DNA of 64,000 bases, taken from Syncephalis plumigaleata (lineage: Eukaryota; Zoopagomycota; Zoopagomycetes; Zoopagales; Piptocephalidaceae). Position numbers and translations under genes: made by a program. A model generated the notes under the pieces. That model did no database searches and was not told the DNA's origin. It saw only the letters and a program-made list of their open reading frames with translations. Of the stretch, positions 11,604 to 23,566 are shown one piece after another. The DNA lies in NCBI GenBank assembly GCA_025201365.1, contig JAIXMF010000008.1:434001-498000 (forward strand), in the 5' to 3' direction. Position 1 is the stretch's first letter; each line of letters starts with the position of its first letter.

Positions 11604-13988
11604 ATGGCGTCACAGCCAGGCACTCATGGCTCGTCTACTTCTGCCGACAGTGAACGAGTTCTGGCTGTGAAGTCTTCGCTTTCCGGCATTGGTTGGAAGA
11701 AGCATCACGATGTTTGCGCGATTTTGTAAATATCGTACATACTACGACCTTCCATGCCTATTCGCTCCTAAAGTACATTTTTCTTGAACAGCAGCATAAT
11801 CGGCACTTTGACATGGAGAGGTATATCCGTGTAGACTTTTTCAAAGAAGTATGGCTCTCCTTAATCAAGCCCAAAAAAGCACACGAGCCTCAAGAGAAAA
11901 CAGGTCGATATCGCGCGTTCCTCGACGACCATGTTAGAACTTACCTTGTCCATACTGGCTATAAAAAGCCAGAGTTGGCCTATGCTCAGCAATCAGCTAC
12001 TTACGAGGCAAGGAAGATGTACGTCGCTTACACCAACAACGTCCGATTGCGCTTTGGTGATCATCTTCGACGCGCTATTAACGAGCATTTCAAGGTTAAG
12101 AAGAAGTTAAAGGATATGAGGGATGGATTGCCCAAGGATGTAACCGCTGATGTGATTCGCAAGAAAACCAATAAAATCACTGAGCCAGCAAAAAAGTTCA
12201 AGCTAGCGATGGTACAGCGAGACGGGCCTAAAAGGTTGGCTGGTGAGGGTCGCATGTTTGCTGGAGCATACAACAAATTCAAAGGTGTTTTAAATGCTTA
12301 CGGTAAAGATTACAAATTTGGTACAAACGGCATTTACTACGACTGTAAACAACACCCGGTGAAGCACTTTAAGGCGTTCCTTGAACTTGCGCGTCTGTTT
12401 AAGAAGCTCGAGTTAAAGCCTTTCAACTGCTTTCCCTTGCGCCGATCCTTCTCGCCGTGCTACGTCCATATCGACACAGTTATTCTTTGCCACAACATAT
12501 TAGGACGCAGTTATGATGATAAGAAGACTGAGCAGCAGAAGGAATTGGAGAAGAAGTGGACTGATGAAGAGAGGAAGGAAGCCCTTAAGAAGAAAAAGAA
12601 GAAACATTGGGGAGAAATCGTGGAGCTCAATCGAAGGGTATTCAGAGATCAAAAGGATGGTGAGCTCGAGTTTTCTGGCTCGATTGAGACCGATGGCGTT
12701 GGTGTCACGGTCCTCAAAAAGGGCATCGAGAAGGTCACCGAGGAAGGGGGAGCGAAATCAGCAAAGGATCCCTTCCCGTATATCAGTAAATTAAAAGCTG
12801 ATGATCACAAGGCAATCGACGGCAAATGCGTGGCGGTGGACCCGGGAAGAAGGAACTTACTGTTTTGTGTACACGAAAACTCGACGGTGGAAAATAAGCG
12901 CAAATATCGGTACACGAAACTACATCAAGACAAGATGCGAAAGATGAAGAAATACCGCAAGATTCGCGATGACTGCAAGGAGGGGAATTTGGCGGTGCAG
13001 CAGGCCGAGGTGGCTCTTTCGGAAACCAAGAGCAACACTATATCTCTACAGGAATATAAGGAATATCTGGGACGCCGATCACAGCACTCGGAGGTCCTTA
13101 CTAGCTTCTACAGAGATACTCTCACCCTCCCCTCCGACCATTCTGCCCAACATCCTCTCTTCAGGAAGCTGAAATTGTCAGCCTACATCAGCAAGCAGCA
13201 AAGTGATCAAAAGCTGATTGATGACTTAAGGGAGAAGTTCGATGGGGATGCAGCATTTGTGATGGGGAACTGGTCAGCTCCTCACACCAAATACCACGAG
13301 CCCATACGTGGTATTGGCTTTAGAAGGCTTTTAAAACGACATGGGTTTAAAGTCTTTCTAATCGACGAGCACAAGACCAGCAAGTGCTGCCCAGCCTGCA
13401 ACAATCCCACCCTCGAGAAATTCAAGAAGGTCCCAAATCCTCGACTCAAGAAACGCAAAGACAGCCATAGAATTATCTGTCATGGTCTTTTAAGGTAAGT
13501 ACAATCTATTACACTTTGCTATTTATCATAACATATTAATTAATTATTTTATTAGATGCACACATCAAACTTGTAATAAAGCCATGAAAGATATAAAGGC
13601 TAAGAAGGAGCAAGAGGATATGATGGACGTGGATGACGAGGAGGAGCAAGAGGATAGGATGGACGTAGATGACGAGGAGGAGCAAGAGGATCTGATGGAA
13701 GTGGATGACGAGGAGGAGCAAGAGGATAGGATGGACGTGGATGACAAGAAGCGCAAGAAGTATAAGGAGGATCCGGAATTTAACAGATACGATCATCGTT
13801 TATGGAATCGGGATATGGCTGCATGTCTGAACTTCATTCAGATTATTCGCAGTGTTCGTGAGGACAAGGGTGTTCCAACACAATTCCAACGACGTGCCGT
13901 TCCTCCTCCTGATTCTGGTACATCCGCAAAAAATTCACTAAATGAGGGACAAGATCAAGAGGGATCCAAACAACAAATAACAAATTAA
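11604..13988 (+). CDS. Fanzor RNA-guided nuclease (TnpB-like)
   Basis: Two exons, 11604-13494 and 13556-13988, with a 61-base GTAAGT..TTAG intron. Known family role: Fanzors are eukaryotic TnpB relatives that cut DNA with a guide RNA. RuvC-I is CVAVDPGRRN (Asp at 12839-12841). The usual RuvC-II Glu position reads FVMGNWSAP, without Glu, and a Glu stands instead in LIDEHKTSKCCPAC (13367-13369), the alternative position described for Fanzors. The zinc ribbon is CCPAC plus, across the splice, CTHQTC. RuvC-III is LWNRDMAACLNF (Asp at 13812-13814). Between ribbon and RuvC-III lies an acidic repeat of about four DVDDEEEQED-like units, absent from the derivatives. The ATG at 11604 gives MASQPGTHG, but the frame slips by one base near 11720, before RDFVNIVHTTTFHAYSLL; without that slip the protein would be about 770 residues. 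Confidence 0.85.
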
Positions 13989-14130
13989 CCAGGTTGTATC
14001 GTCAACCGCCACACTGTCGCCCAAACGACAATGGCACCCAAAATACGGAGTAGTAATACTTGTAAGTGTTAAATATTATTTATTCGTAAAAACAAAAGGC
14101 TAACTGCGCAAATTGGATGGAAAAAGCCTG
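13989..14130 (+). ncRNA. candidate guide-RNA scaffold at the Fanzor 3' end
   Basis: The non-coding stretch from the stop codon to the right inverted repeat is conserved in the derivatives (inverted at 25406-25520 and 31862-31970). Shared blocks include CAGGTTGTATCGTCAA, CTTGTAAGTGTTA, TTATTTATTC and AGGCTAACTGCGCAAATT. In TnpB and Fanzor systems the guide RNA spans the right end of the element and takes its guide from the flank. Conservation is seen; transcription and guide function are inferred. Confidence 0.45.
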
Positions 14131-14365
14131 TACATTGATGGTCCATGACATGTGGATATTATTTTATCTATATTTTTATATACTATTCTAACAAAGAATA
14201 ATAATAATAGTAACATTTATCATTCTTTTTCTTAACCTACGGTACACTAGCCTATTCAGTTCTCTCCATATCTCTCTCCATATCTCTATTTAGTTAGTTA
14301 GTTAGATAGTTAGTTATAGGTGTGCGTAATATTACAATTACCACCGAACAATCTAGCTCATTGTC

Positions 14366-16585
14366 ATGACACTCGCTAAATATTTTAATATTACTCCATT
14401 TAATGTGGTGGCAAGTTTAACCACTGGAGCACTATTACTCCTGTTATACGCCACTACTACCGACTATTATACGCAGTCGTCGTCCGAGACTGGTTATATC
14501 ATAACCAATGGAAAAGTAGGCAAACTTGACCTTCATGGTAATTCGGTAAGAAGTTAGGGTTACACGTCATATGGCTATTGACTAACTAACCAACTATCTA
14601 ACTAACTAAAACCTATTCATCTTTTTTTACTTTTTATTTCCTTTACTAGACTGGTACTAGTGATGGAGAGAGACACCGAGTAGGCAAACTACCCTATGAA
14701 CCTAATGAAACACCATTGGATGGCAGTTACGCCGGTCATTTACCAGTAGGCAATTGTACCGCCAATCCTCATGATAATCTAAAAGATTGTGGAGAACTGT
14801 AAGTATCAGCATGTGTTGTCGCTAAATATGTGTATGATATACATTGATGGAACGAATAATAATCATGTACTATTCTAGCTTCTATTGGTATTTCCCTGCC
14901 GAGGATAAGAATCAGACGGATGCACCATTACTCATGTACGTACACACACATATATATATATATGTAATGACACTTGTCATTGATGCACAAGTAATAACTA
15001 ATATTTACCTCTTATATTGATCATTCAGTTGGCTTCAGGGTGGACCCGGTTCATCATCGATGATTGGCATATTTTACGAGGTAATACTTGTCAATGTCAT
15101 CTACCATCTTAGTTATTAATATTAATAGTTGATTCATCTCATTAACTAGAATGGGCCATTTATTCCATCCGAGAATAGTAACATTATTCGTCGTAAACTA
15201 CCATGGACCAAGTCATACGACATGCTATTTATTGATCAACCTGTAGGCACTGGATTTAGTTATGCAGTACCGGGTATCCCGATGACAAGGAATCCGCTAA
15301 TAATACACTGCGATTCACTAAGGATAACACGAAGCTACCTGCTAATGACGCGTCTAGTACACGTCCGCTCAACTTTGAACGATGTCATCATGGTGGTTAC
15401 GTAACGAATCAACAACAAGTAACACGTCACTTTATCTATTTCCTAGAACGATTCTACGACATGCATCCTCATCTACGTAAGCGTCAATTATATATTACGG
15501 GCGAATCCTATGCTGGCAAGTTTATTCCATCCATGGCTCATGGCATTCTTCGTCATAATCAACAAGTAAATACGCGTAAGTAGATGGTTATATGATCACG
15601 ATCGAGTAGTTCCTGATCAACTCAATGTATGAATATAGCACGTAAAATTAATTTATCCGGTCTTGCCATTGGTATAGTATTGTTTTTATACAGTTAGCAA
15701 TGATGTATCAATACTAATTAGTTTCTGTCATATTATTATTCTTTAGGCAATGGACTTACCGTGCCTAGTATTCAAGTGAAATACAATGCACAACTAGCGG
15801 CTAATCTCGGTAAGTGAATGATTCCTAAGATGATGATGATGATGGTCAATCATGATTAACATTGGTATAGGATTGATATCGCTTTCTCAAATGGCCACCA
15901 TGCAAAAACTATGCGATACATCATCTGAACTGGCAGCACAAGGCAACTATTTAGAGGCATTGCAGCCACGACTTCAAATGTTTGATCTATTCAACGAATA
16001 CACGAGTAATGTCAACTACTATGATATCCGTGAAAAGGACATACCTAAAGAACGTGCCCGTATGACCAAGCTACTACAAAAACTTCAAGTCATGCAAGCG
16101 CTCAATGCGAACGGACATAAATTCCATAGTGATAAAGCAGCCAAGGATTGTCTCGCTGATGATATTATGCGATCGGTGATTGATCTATTCCCTGAATTGC
16201 TTAACCATTATCCCATCCTTTTATTCCAAGGACAATTTGATTTCCGTGATGGCCCCATAAGCAGTGAGGCATGGATTCGTGAAATTAAATGGCCAGAACA
16301 AAAGGCGTTCAACGAAGCACCACGCAAGGTAAACTAGTTTGCTCATACTACTATTACTACTGCTAACAACAACGTTTATTATTATTGGTATACATTTGTT
16401 TGTAATAATAGGCCTGGCGTATAAGCGATAAACCTGGTGGTCTAGCTGGCTACGTAACCGAGCGTGCCAATCTCACTCATGCCGTCGTACTTAATGCAGG
16501 ACATTTCTCGCCAGCCAACCAACCCGAAGCCATTCTTCATATGCTTCATCGTTGGATGACCAAGCAAAGTATCGCTGCTGCCTAA
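14366..16585 (+). CDS. serine carboxypeptidase, S10 family (CPVL-like)
   Basis: About nine exons. The first are 14366-14545, 14650-14798, 14879-14935, 15029-15080 and 15150 onward; the last opens near 16413. The protein is about 560 residues and starts with a hydrophobic anchor or signal (VVASLTTGALLLLLYA). Family motifs in order: LLIWLQGGPGSSS (oxyanion region), DMLFIDQPVGTGFSY, YITGESYAGKFIP with the catalytic Ser, FQGQFDFRDGP with the catalytic Asp, and VLNAGHFSP with the catalytic His. All three catalytic residues are present. The enzyme removes C-terminal residues from peptides in the vacuole or secretory route. Near 15273 the frame slips by one base: FSYAVPG continues as YPDDKESANNTLRFTKDN only in the next frame. 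The rest is intact, so I treat this as one gene with a base missing rather than a dead gene. The Fanzor element ends 235 bases upstream, inside the likely promoter. Confidence 0.88.
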
Positions 16586-16989
16586 TAAATAAATAGATAG
16601 ATAGATAGATAGATAGATGCTATACTAATATCATTCATTCATTCATCTATTAATGAGTTAACAATGTATTATGCCAAGTACTTTTATTATTATCATATTA
16701 TTAATATGGTGTAGAAAAGTGTAAAAGAAATCACATTCTACTAATTATTATTATTTCTATAGTGATCTTCACTGTATTTTACGCGCCATCTTCACTCTCA
16801 CTCACTCGCTCCTTCCTTCTCCCGTTCCTTCCCTTTCTCTTTTACTTTTTCTTCGTCATTTGTGGTGTGGACACTATTGTCCAGTTTGATTATATTCTTA
16901 CGTTGCTGCTGTATCCGTGATCTTGTTCACTGTTACCCTTCGTAGTATTATATCTTTATTATTATAGTAGTAGTAGGACTATTACCACA
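16586..16989. other. intergenic, no gene seen
   Basis: Begins with a GATA tetranucleotide microsatellite (about 16592-16618), then AT-rich and pyrimidine-rich sequence that includes the presumed promoter of the ATP synthase subunit gene. Confidence 0.6.
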
Positions 16990-17520
16990 ATGGCAACACC
17001 GCTAGTTCGTGTAAGTAATACGCGTGGTGCATTTATATATATGTAGCCACTTCAAATTATCAATGTTATTGTCACTTTCTTCATGATCCTTAAACTGATT
17101 ACATGCTAACTATGCCATGCTATGTCGTGTCTATTAGACTGCACGTTGGGCTGCTCTTGGTGGCGGTCTTGCTTATGGCTTCGTCCATCGTCGTACTTTG
17201 TCGAAACAAGTGGCGGAAGAGCGTGAAAAAGCCGAATACGCTCGTAAGGAACACTTGATTGTCGAGGCCAAGAAGGAATACGCTAAGCGTTACGCTCCAC
17301 CAGCCAGTGATGGTAAGTTGTTAAGCGTGATAATGCAAGAGGATTGCTACTACTACTACTATTGCTGTTGCTGCTGCTGCTATTATCTATTATCATAATC
17401 GATTGTTAACATTGTATTACTTTCTCTTTATTACATCTTTCTCTAGTGATTACTGATCCAAGTAATCCCGCCTTTGATTTGGAGAAGGTGATTCTTCAAT
17501 TGGAGAACAATAACGCCTAA
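16990..17520 (+). CDS. ATP21/TIM11: mitochondrial ATP synthase subunit e
   Basis: Three exons: 16990-17010, 17138-17312 and 17447-17520, all in phase. The product is about 90 residues: MATPLVR, then ARWAALGGGLAYGFVHRRTLSKQ, then a charged helix (EEREKAEYARKEHLIVEAKKEYAKRYA) and a short tail. The single N-terminal membrane helix carries small-residue GxxxG-type packing (GGGLAYG) followed by a basic stretch and a coiled coil, the layout of F1Fo-ATP synthase subunit e. That subunit dimerises ATP synthase in the inner mitochondrial membrane and shapes cristae. The identity rests on length, helix pattern and the GxxxG helix and is good but not certain. Confidence 0.8.
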
Positions 17521-18320
17521 CTGTTATTACTTTACTACTTACCTTATCAATAACATATGGCGTGTTAACCATCATCATCATCATCATCATCATCATTACC
17601 ATCATTCGTATGTTTAATGATATCTACTCGGTTGACATTGCATTGTTGCATTGTCGTTATCATTACTTATTAAATTCATCCATTGTCATCTGGAAACAAT
17701 GCTATCACACTATGTATATACACTCGAATACGTCGTAAACATATAGAAAGGCACTCATCATTAGGTGATATATATATAGATATATGTATAATCTTTAAGA
17801 TTTAACTTTTATATAACGGTAATAATCATTGTTATTGATAGTGGTAATGGTAATAGAAGTGATAATAGTATAAAAAGGTCAGAGATATACCATACAAGTG
17901 TATTACCATTAGGTAGTTGAACAGTCATTATAGAGACTACACGACGAGTTGAATATCTGTAGAGTAGAGGAAAAAGAACAGAAAGAAACAATATGTGATA
18001 TAGAATCATGACTGTCGCTTATTTTGCACCACTAATGATGATAGAACATGATGACAATACTGCTAGATGCACACATATGTACATACCAAAGCAATATCTA
18101 CACATTCTATCCTTGAGTCATATTAGCATGAGCAATGATGCCGATAATTACTCAAATAGTGGTACGCGACCATTTAAAGGTAAAGAGTGGTGGTAAGGAT
18201 GATGAGAGGTAACGACTAGAATGACGAATAATAAATGAATATACTGTGGTATAAAAAAACTAATATATAAATGAATATCAAATTCAAACTTACGCGATAA
18301 GTCATGAATAGGGGAAAGAT

Positions 18321-18351
<31 letters not shown>

Positions 18352-19169
18352 AAATGTGTGTATATATATAAGCTAATACACCGTAATCGACACGAGTTTA
18401 AGGAAAAAGCTTACGTATCGTCAATGTAAGAAAAAGGGGGACAGTGTAACGTATATAATAGAGAAAAGATAAGCGAACAATAGTAGCAATAGAGTAACCG
18501 TTATTACTACTATTATCATCGTATCAATGTCAACTCGGAAGAAAGGATAGAAGCAAAAAAAGAGACATACTTTCAGCCGTAAAAACAGAAAAGATAAACG
18601 AAACAAATAACAATAATGGTAAAGGAAATAGTATAAAAATAGTAGTAGTTGTTGTAATGGTAAGTGTGTAGATAGATAGTAGGTAGGTAGATAAGTATAT
18701 ATGATGTAAATGAGTAGACACATCAAAAGCAAGAAATGAATATGCGATGCACATGCTAGTTGAACATTAACATCTTGTAGGTGGTGTGCGTTATCTTGTT
18801 ATATTAAACGTTGCTATTTAGACACTGTTTACCGTTGGTTGTTTCGGATTACGACTTTTTCGTCGAAATAACTTTGTTACTGACGCTACCTAAATGTATA
18901 ATAATAATAATAATCATTATAGCTTGTATATTAGTATGATTGATTATCATTACATTATTTGTTAAAGAAAGAAAGAGAGAAAGAAAGAAAGATAGATTCA
19001 GAATAAAGTGTCATTATCAATGGTCATTATACGAATACACACAATCCCCTCCCCTCCCTTCTCATATGCCCATATTGGCAAGTGCACCACAGCCGGTACG
19101 CTTACCTAACACACAGTCGAAAGATAGATAGAGATGAAATACCTGCAACTAAACAAAATGCTACGCAAA
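17521..19169. other. intergenic, no gene seen
   Basis: Between the 3' ends of the ATP synthase subunit e and kinesin genes. It holds a CAT trinucleotide run (17570-17597), TATATG dinucleotide-like tracts (18320-18372) and GAAA runs (18965-18992). The short frames present are low-complexity and have no recognisable domain. Confidence 0.6.
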
Positions 19170-22100
19170 TTACAAAGTGCGTACCTTAATCGTCGAGCTC
19201 AATGGAGCATCCGAGCCCAGAAACGATCGTCTATTCTTTAGCTTGGGTGAATAGGATTTATCGTCAGAATCGACGATGATCGTGTCAGGATCAATCGCGT
19301 CAAGGGGCGATAATAGTGATGCATCTAGAATACTTGTATCCGCATGATCGGACGCTAATGTCATCGAGTTTTGTTGATCTATTATATATATATATGTGTA
19401 TGTAAATAATGATGACAATTACATGAGAGCTATGTTATTACTTACCAGAGAAGCTTTTATCATGACTCATTTCCATTGTGTCATTGAAGAAGACCGGGTC
19501 GTCATGAGCATGATTTCCGGGAGATGGCGAGCGTTCCGCTTCATCATCAGCCACGGCACTCTTACGACCTCGTCGTCGAATGGCCTTGCTCAGTCGACGT
19601 AGTGCTTGTGGTGTGTGTACACGCGCTGTACCATTGCCGCGTAACGCGCTAACCACCTTCTTTAGACCGGATTTACGCTTGGGATTGGTGGTGGTGGTGG
19701 TGGTGCCCAATGTCGAGCGACCATCCTCCTCGGGTGGGACGACCGACAAATGCGACACATCCTGTGAGTTGGGATCGATATCATCGGATGTCACGTCGAA
19801 ATCGGGAATCTTGGGTCGACGATGGAAGAGCGTTCGGAAGAATGTCTCGGTGTTGACCGAGAATCGTTGACTACGCGTGGAGCCACGAGTGGACATGTTG
19901 AGCGTGCCATTCATGCTCTTGTCGGCATTGCTATTGGTGTTGTTGCCATTACCGCTTGTGTTGGCCATGTCTTGCGTCATCTTGTGTAGAACACGACGCA
20001 TTTGCACATTCTTGTCGAGTAGTTCTTGACGTTCCAATCGATGTTGAAGCGATGACGCCTCATACTCGTCGATACGCGACTCGTAGTGGTCCCGTTCAAG
20101 GTCGGCAGCACGTACAGCTCGACGTAGCTCGAGTACCAATTCCTCTTGCGTCATTGTGATCTCCTCGGGCGGTGTCGTGTAGTCGATACGTAATAGTTCA
20201 TTGCGAATATCCTTGATACGTTGTCGATCACGATGTAGTCGGTCGCGTAGGATATCCACCTCGGTGAGCGCTACTTCACGTTCACGCTTGACGTCACGAG
20301 TCTCACGGCAAGCTCGTTCCAATTCCATGAGAAGTTCACGCAGACGTTTAAGCTCGTCGCTACGTAAACGCTCGACTTCTTTGCGTTCAGTCTCAACGGT
20401 ACGAAGACGATTGCGTTCCAATACAAGGGTGCGCTCCAATGTGACAACCTAATGTCGATGATATTCAATTATAGTACACTAGTTAGCAACATAATGGTGA
20501 TATTCATTGTATTCATCGTAACTTACCTCTTTACGTGCTGATTCTGCTTCAGCAGCCAATACTTGTGCGCGTGCTTCCGCTGTACTGGCCAATGCTTCGC
20601 ACGTGTCTTTTCGGCCAGTAGTTCACGCTGTACCGTTTCCAACTGAATAAATCAAAAGAATTAGTAATGCTACTACTGTTGTTATTATTGTTATAATTAT
20701 TTGCTAATTTACCTTGTAGTAAGTGTACGGCATGATTCTGATTCCACGCGTAATTGATCGCGCATTCGTTCCAGTTCGGCTAGTAATTCGCGTACCCGAT
20801 TATTGGCTACCGTTTCCTTCTCGGCAAATTGATCGACACGACGACGTTCCGAGTGCAGTTCATTCTGGGCCATCTCTAGCTCTTCTAATAGTTGGCGAAC
20901 ACGAGATGCCTCGGCTGCCTCGCCACGACGACCTTCCTCGGCCAGTAGACGTTCGCGACCTAGCTCTTGTTGCAATTGCTCGAGTGCTTAACTACAGAGT
21001 CTGAACGCTCACGCTCCTGTCGGGTTTCCTCGCGAGCTGCTTCCATCTCGCCAAGGAGGGCTTGCATGCGCTGAGAATCACTAGCGAGTTTACTGTTGTT
21101 CTCGTCGATTTCACCGCGTTGACGATCTAGACCCGCTTGTAAGAGAGCGAGCTGTCGTGTGATGGCGTCGGCACGTTCACGTTCGGCGGTCGTCTCCATT
21201 GCGACGCCTTCAACTCTTCCTGTAAACCTTCCGTGCGTCGTTGTTCCGCTCCCCATTTCTCGCTAGATTCCCGTTCGGCTGCCTGGCTACGTTCCAGGTC
21301 GGCTTGTAGCTTGGTCATTTGCTCGTGGAGTGCGTCGGTTTGTTCGAGTGCCGTTCGACGAGCAATATCGGCCTGATCACGTTCATGGGCCAATTCCTCG
21401 CGTAACGACACGATGAGACTGTCGGCTGTCTCGCGACGTTGAACCATTTCGGCCAGGGCTACATTGGCCGATTCAAGCTCGGATTGCAACGAGGCTAGAC
21501 GAGCGTCACGTTCGGCTAACAAAGCAAGTTTCTCGTCAAGTTCCCGTCGTAGTCGATCGGCTTCCTCGCGACAAGTATGATGAATATCCTCGTCGGTCTG
21601 ATCGCCCTGACTAACCATGGTGGCTTGTGTCATTTCATGGCCTCTTCCTTTAGCGCAAGCTATTATATTCGTCGTCGTCGTTGTTATTATTAGTATACAT
21701 GACACTGTCTCGTAATTGATGATAAGCAACTTACTTCGCGGCGTAGACGTTCGGCAAATGCATTCTCCATTTGACGAGCTCGAGCTTCCATCTCGGCTGT
21801 CATTTCCTCGCGGATTTCCGCTTCACGTCGCGATAGGCGTGCTTCAGCTTCCATCCATTTTTGACGCAATTCGGTGATTTGCGCCAAGAGTGACTCGATG
21901 TATTCGTCTTGCTCCTCGAGGTCGTCCTCCATACTACCCGGATAGAAATCAAAGTCATCGTCGTCAAAGTCATTGCCACGACTGGCAGGTCGACGACGAC
22001 GATAATGGTTCTCGAGTTTATTTATGTTAACCTCGCGTGCCGCCGCAGCAAATCGAACAACGTGGCTCGTCTCGTGATAATTCGTATCGAATGGATTGAG

Positions 22101-23566
22101 ATTGACGATCATGGCCGCACGACCTTCGCCGAAGAAGAAACCCTGGAATAGCTCGGTAAGCTTGCTGTGTCGATACGGCACCACAACCGGTTTCGTAGGA
22201 TTGGCTGATTGTGGCGTAATGCCTCTAGACACTGGCCCAACACCATAAGCGACTGATTGATATTGCCGGCCTCCTTGAGTCGTTGTCCCGTGTTCTGAGT
22301 GCGTTTATTACGTTCTTGTCCGGCCAAGTCGACAATCGACATACGACACATGGCCACTTCGTCTAGACGCTCCAGTAGCGTTTCTCCGTGACATCAATGG
22401 GTATCTTTAGTAGTTTCACCGTAAAGATGCTATGACTTCGACTGCTAGTCTGGTTGAGTAATGTCGAGAATACCGTACGATTACGTTGACCCAACTCCAG
22501 TATTGCGTAGGCCTCCTCGATCGAGCGTACATGCACTTCGCGTAGACCGTGCATATACTTTGCACCAGTAGCGGGACAATGCGTGATGATGAGATTTTTA
22601 CGCTTAGCATTGGGTGCCTCCGTCGTGTTCAATAGATCGTAGGCTTTTTCGGTGTAAATCTCCGCGAATGAAACCCAGACGGAGTAGCGGTAACGTTCAT
22701 CAACCGGCATTTTCTCCGGTTCAAGTACTTTTGGCGTCACTACATCGGCGGCCAAACCTCGACGGTGAGTGGAGGCTCCTTACGATTGGCGCGTTTTGGT
22801 CGATTAGCGGAGGCGGCACGAATAACGGATTCCGCGCTATCTGGCGTTAAATCGTCGCATAGTTCTACTTCGCAGAAGCGTACAGGGCGCATCTTCAAGT
22901 CGGTCATACGATCTTCAATCGTGGAGAAAAGCGTGTTTAACGAGCGTGGCAGCATACCGGGATTCGTGCGATCACCTTGAACGGTAAACGTTTTACCAGA
23001 GTTTGTTACACCATAAGCGAGGACAAGAGCATCGCGACCACGTTTCAACAGATCTTGCACTAAGGGCATTGTCGTATTACGAAAGATGTGCATCTGTTCC
23101 GCGTTGTAGGGGAATACTCGGGCAAAGCTAAACTGTTCGGGCACACGATTACGCGCTTTAAGATCATCCTCGGGCGGGATAAGAAGTACTTCGCCTTATT
23201 CATCATACGTAGGAAATTAGGATACGGCTGACGTTCATCGATTTCCACGTCATCGGAGGGAGGTCTAATACGTAAGAACGTTTGAATAGCGTCGGATTCC
23301 CGTGGTTGCATTAGCATATCACCGCCGCTACGTCGTACGCCAAGGGAGGTACCGGGACGTGACGTGGTCGAGAATCGAGATTGTGGTCGACTACGACCGT
23401 AGCCTGGCGTGGGCGTGAACATCTGACGGCGTGGCACACGCGATGGGGGACGCGTCGACCCGCCAGGGGCCGTGTTATTGTCTCCCGACACGGCCTGAGC
23501 GGTATCATTGATGCCTGCGGCAGAACGAGCTCGCGCGGGTGGTTGCGTACGTTCAGCGGATGACAT
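19170..23566 (-). CDS. kinesin motor protein, kinesin-6 (KIF20/Klp9)-like
   Basis: Starts at the ATG at 23566 (MSSAERTQPP). After a ~100-residue Arg/Pro/Ser-rich head comes a motor domain: IQTFLRIRPP, FSFARVFPYNAEQ, P-loop AYGVTNSGKTFTVQG, switch I NQTSSRSHSIF, switch II IVDLAGQERNK and VPYRHSKLTELFQGFF. The TNSGKT P-loop and the QERNKRTQNTG insertion point to kinesin-6, the midzone motors of cytokinesis and anaphase B. A ~600-residue coiled coil and a Ser/Arg-rich tail follow. Introns lie near 21734-21662, 20713-20663, 20528-20451 and 19448-19392. The frame slips by one base at about eight places (near 23195, 22755, 22372, 22205, 21630, 21200, 20990 and 20605), always in the same direction, while motifs and splice sites stay intact. 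Sequencing deletions are more likely than decay, but a young pseudogene is not excluded. Confidence 0.82.

Larger units (their letters stand above)
9918..14130 (+). mobile_element. Fanzor-bearing DNA transposon, full-length copy
   Basis: Both ends carry imperfect terminal inverted repeats. The left end starts CAGTG and the right end, read on the other strand, starts CAGGC; both continue with the shared 20-base core TTTTTCCATCCAATTTGCGC. Each end is flanked by TA, as expected for TA target-site insertion of the Tc1/mariner kind. The 4.2 kb interior holds a Fanzor nuclease gene at the right and about 1.4 kb of non-coding DNA at the left. No transposase is visible, so movement would need a transposase in trans or the nuclease itself. 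Two shorter copies at 25406-26388 and 31862-32431 share the same ends, which defines the family and its boundaries. Confidence 0.88.
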
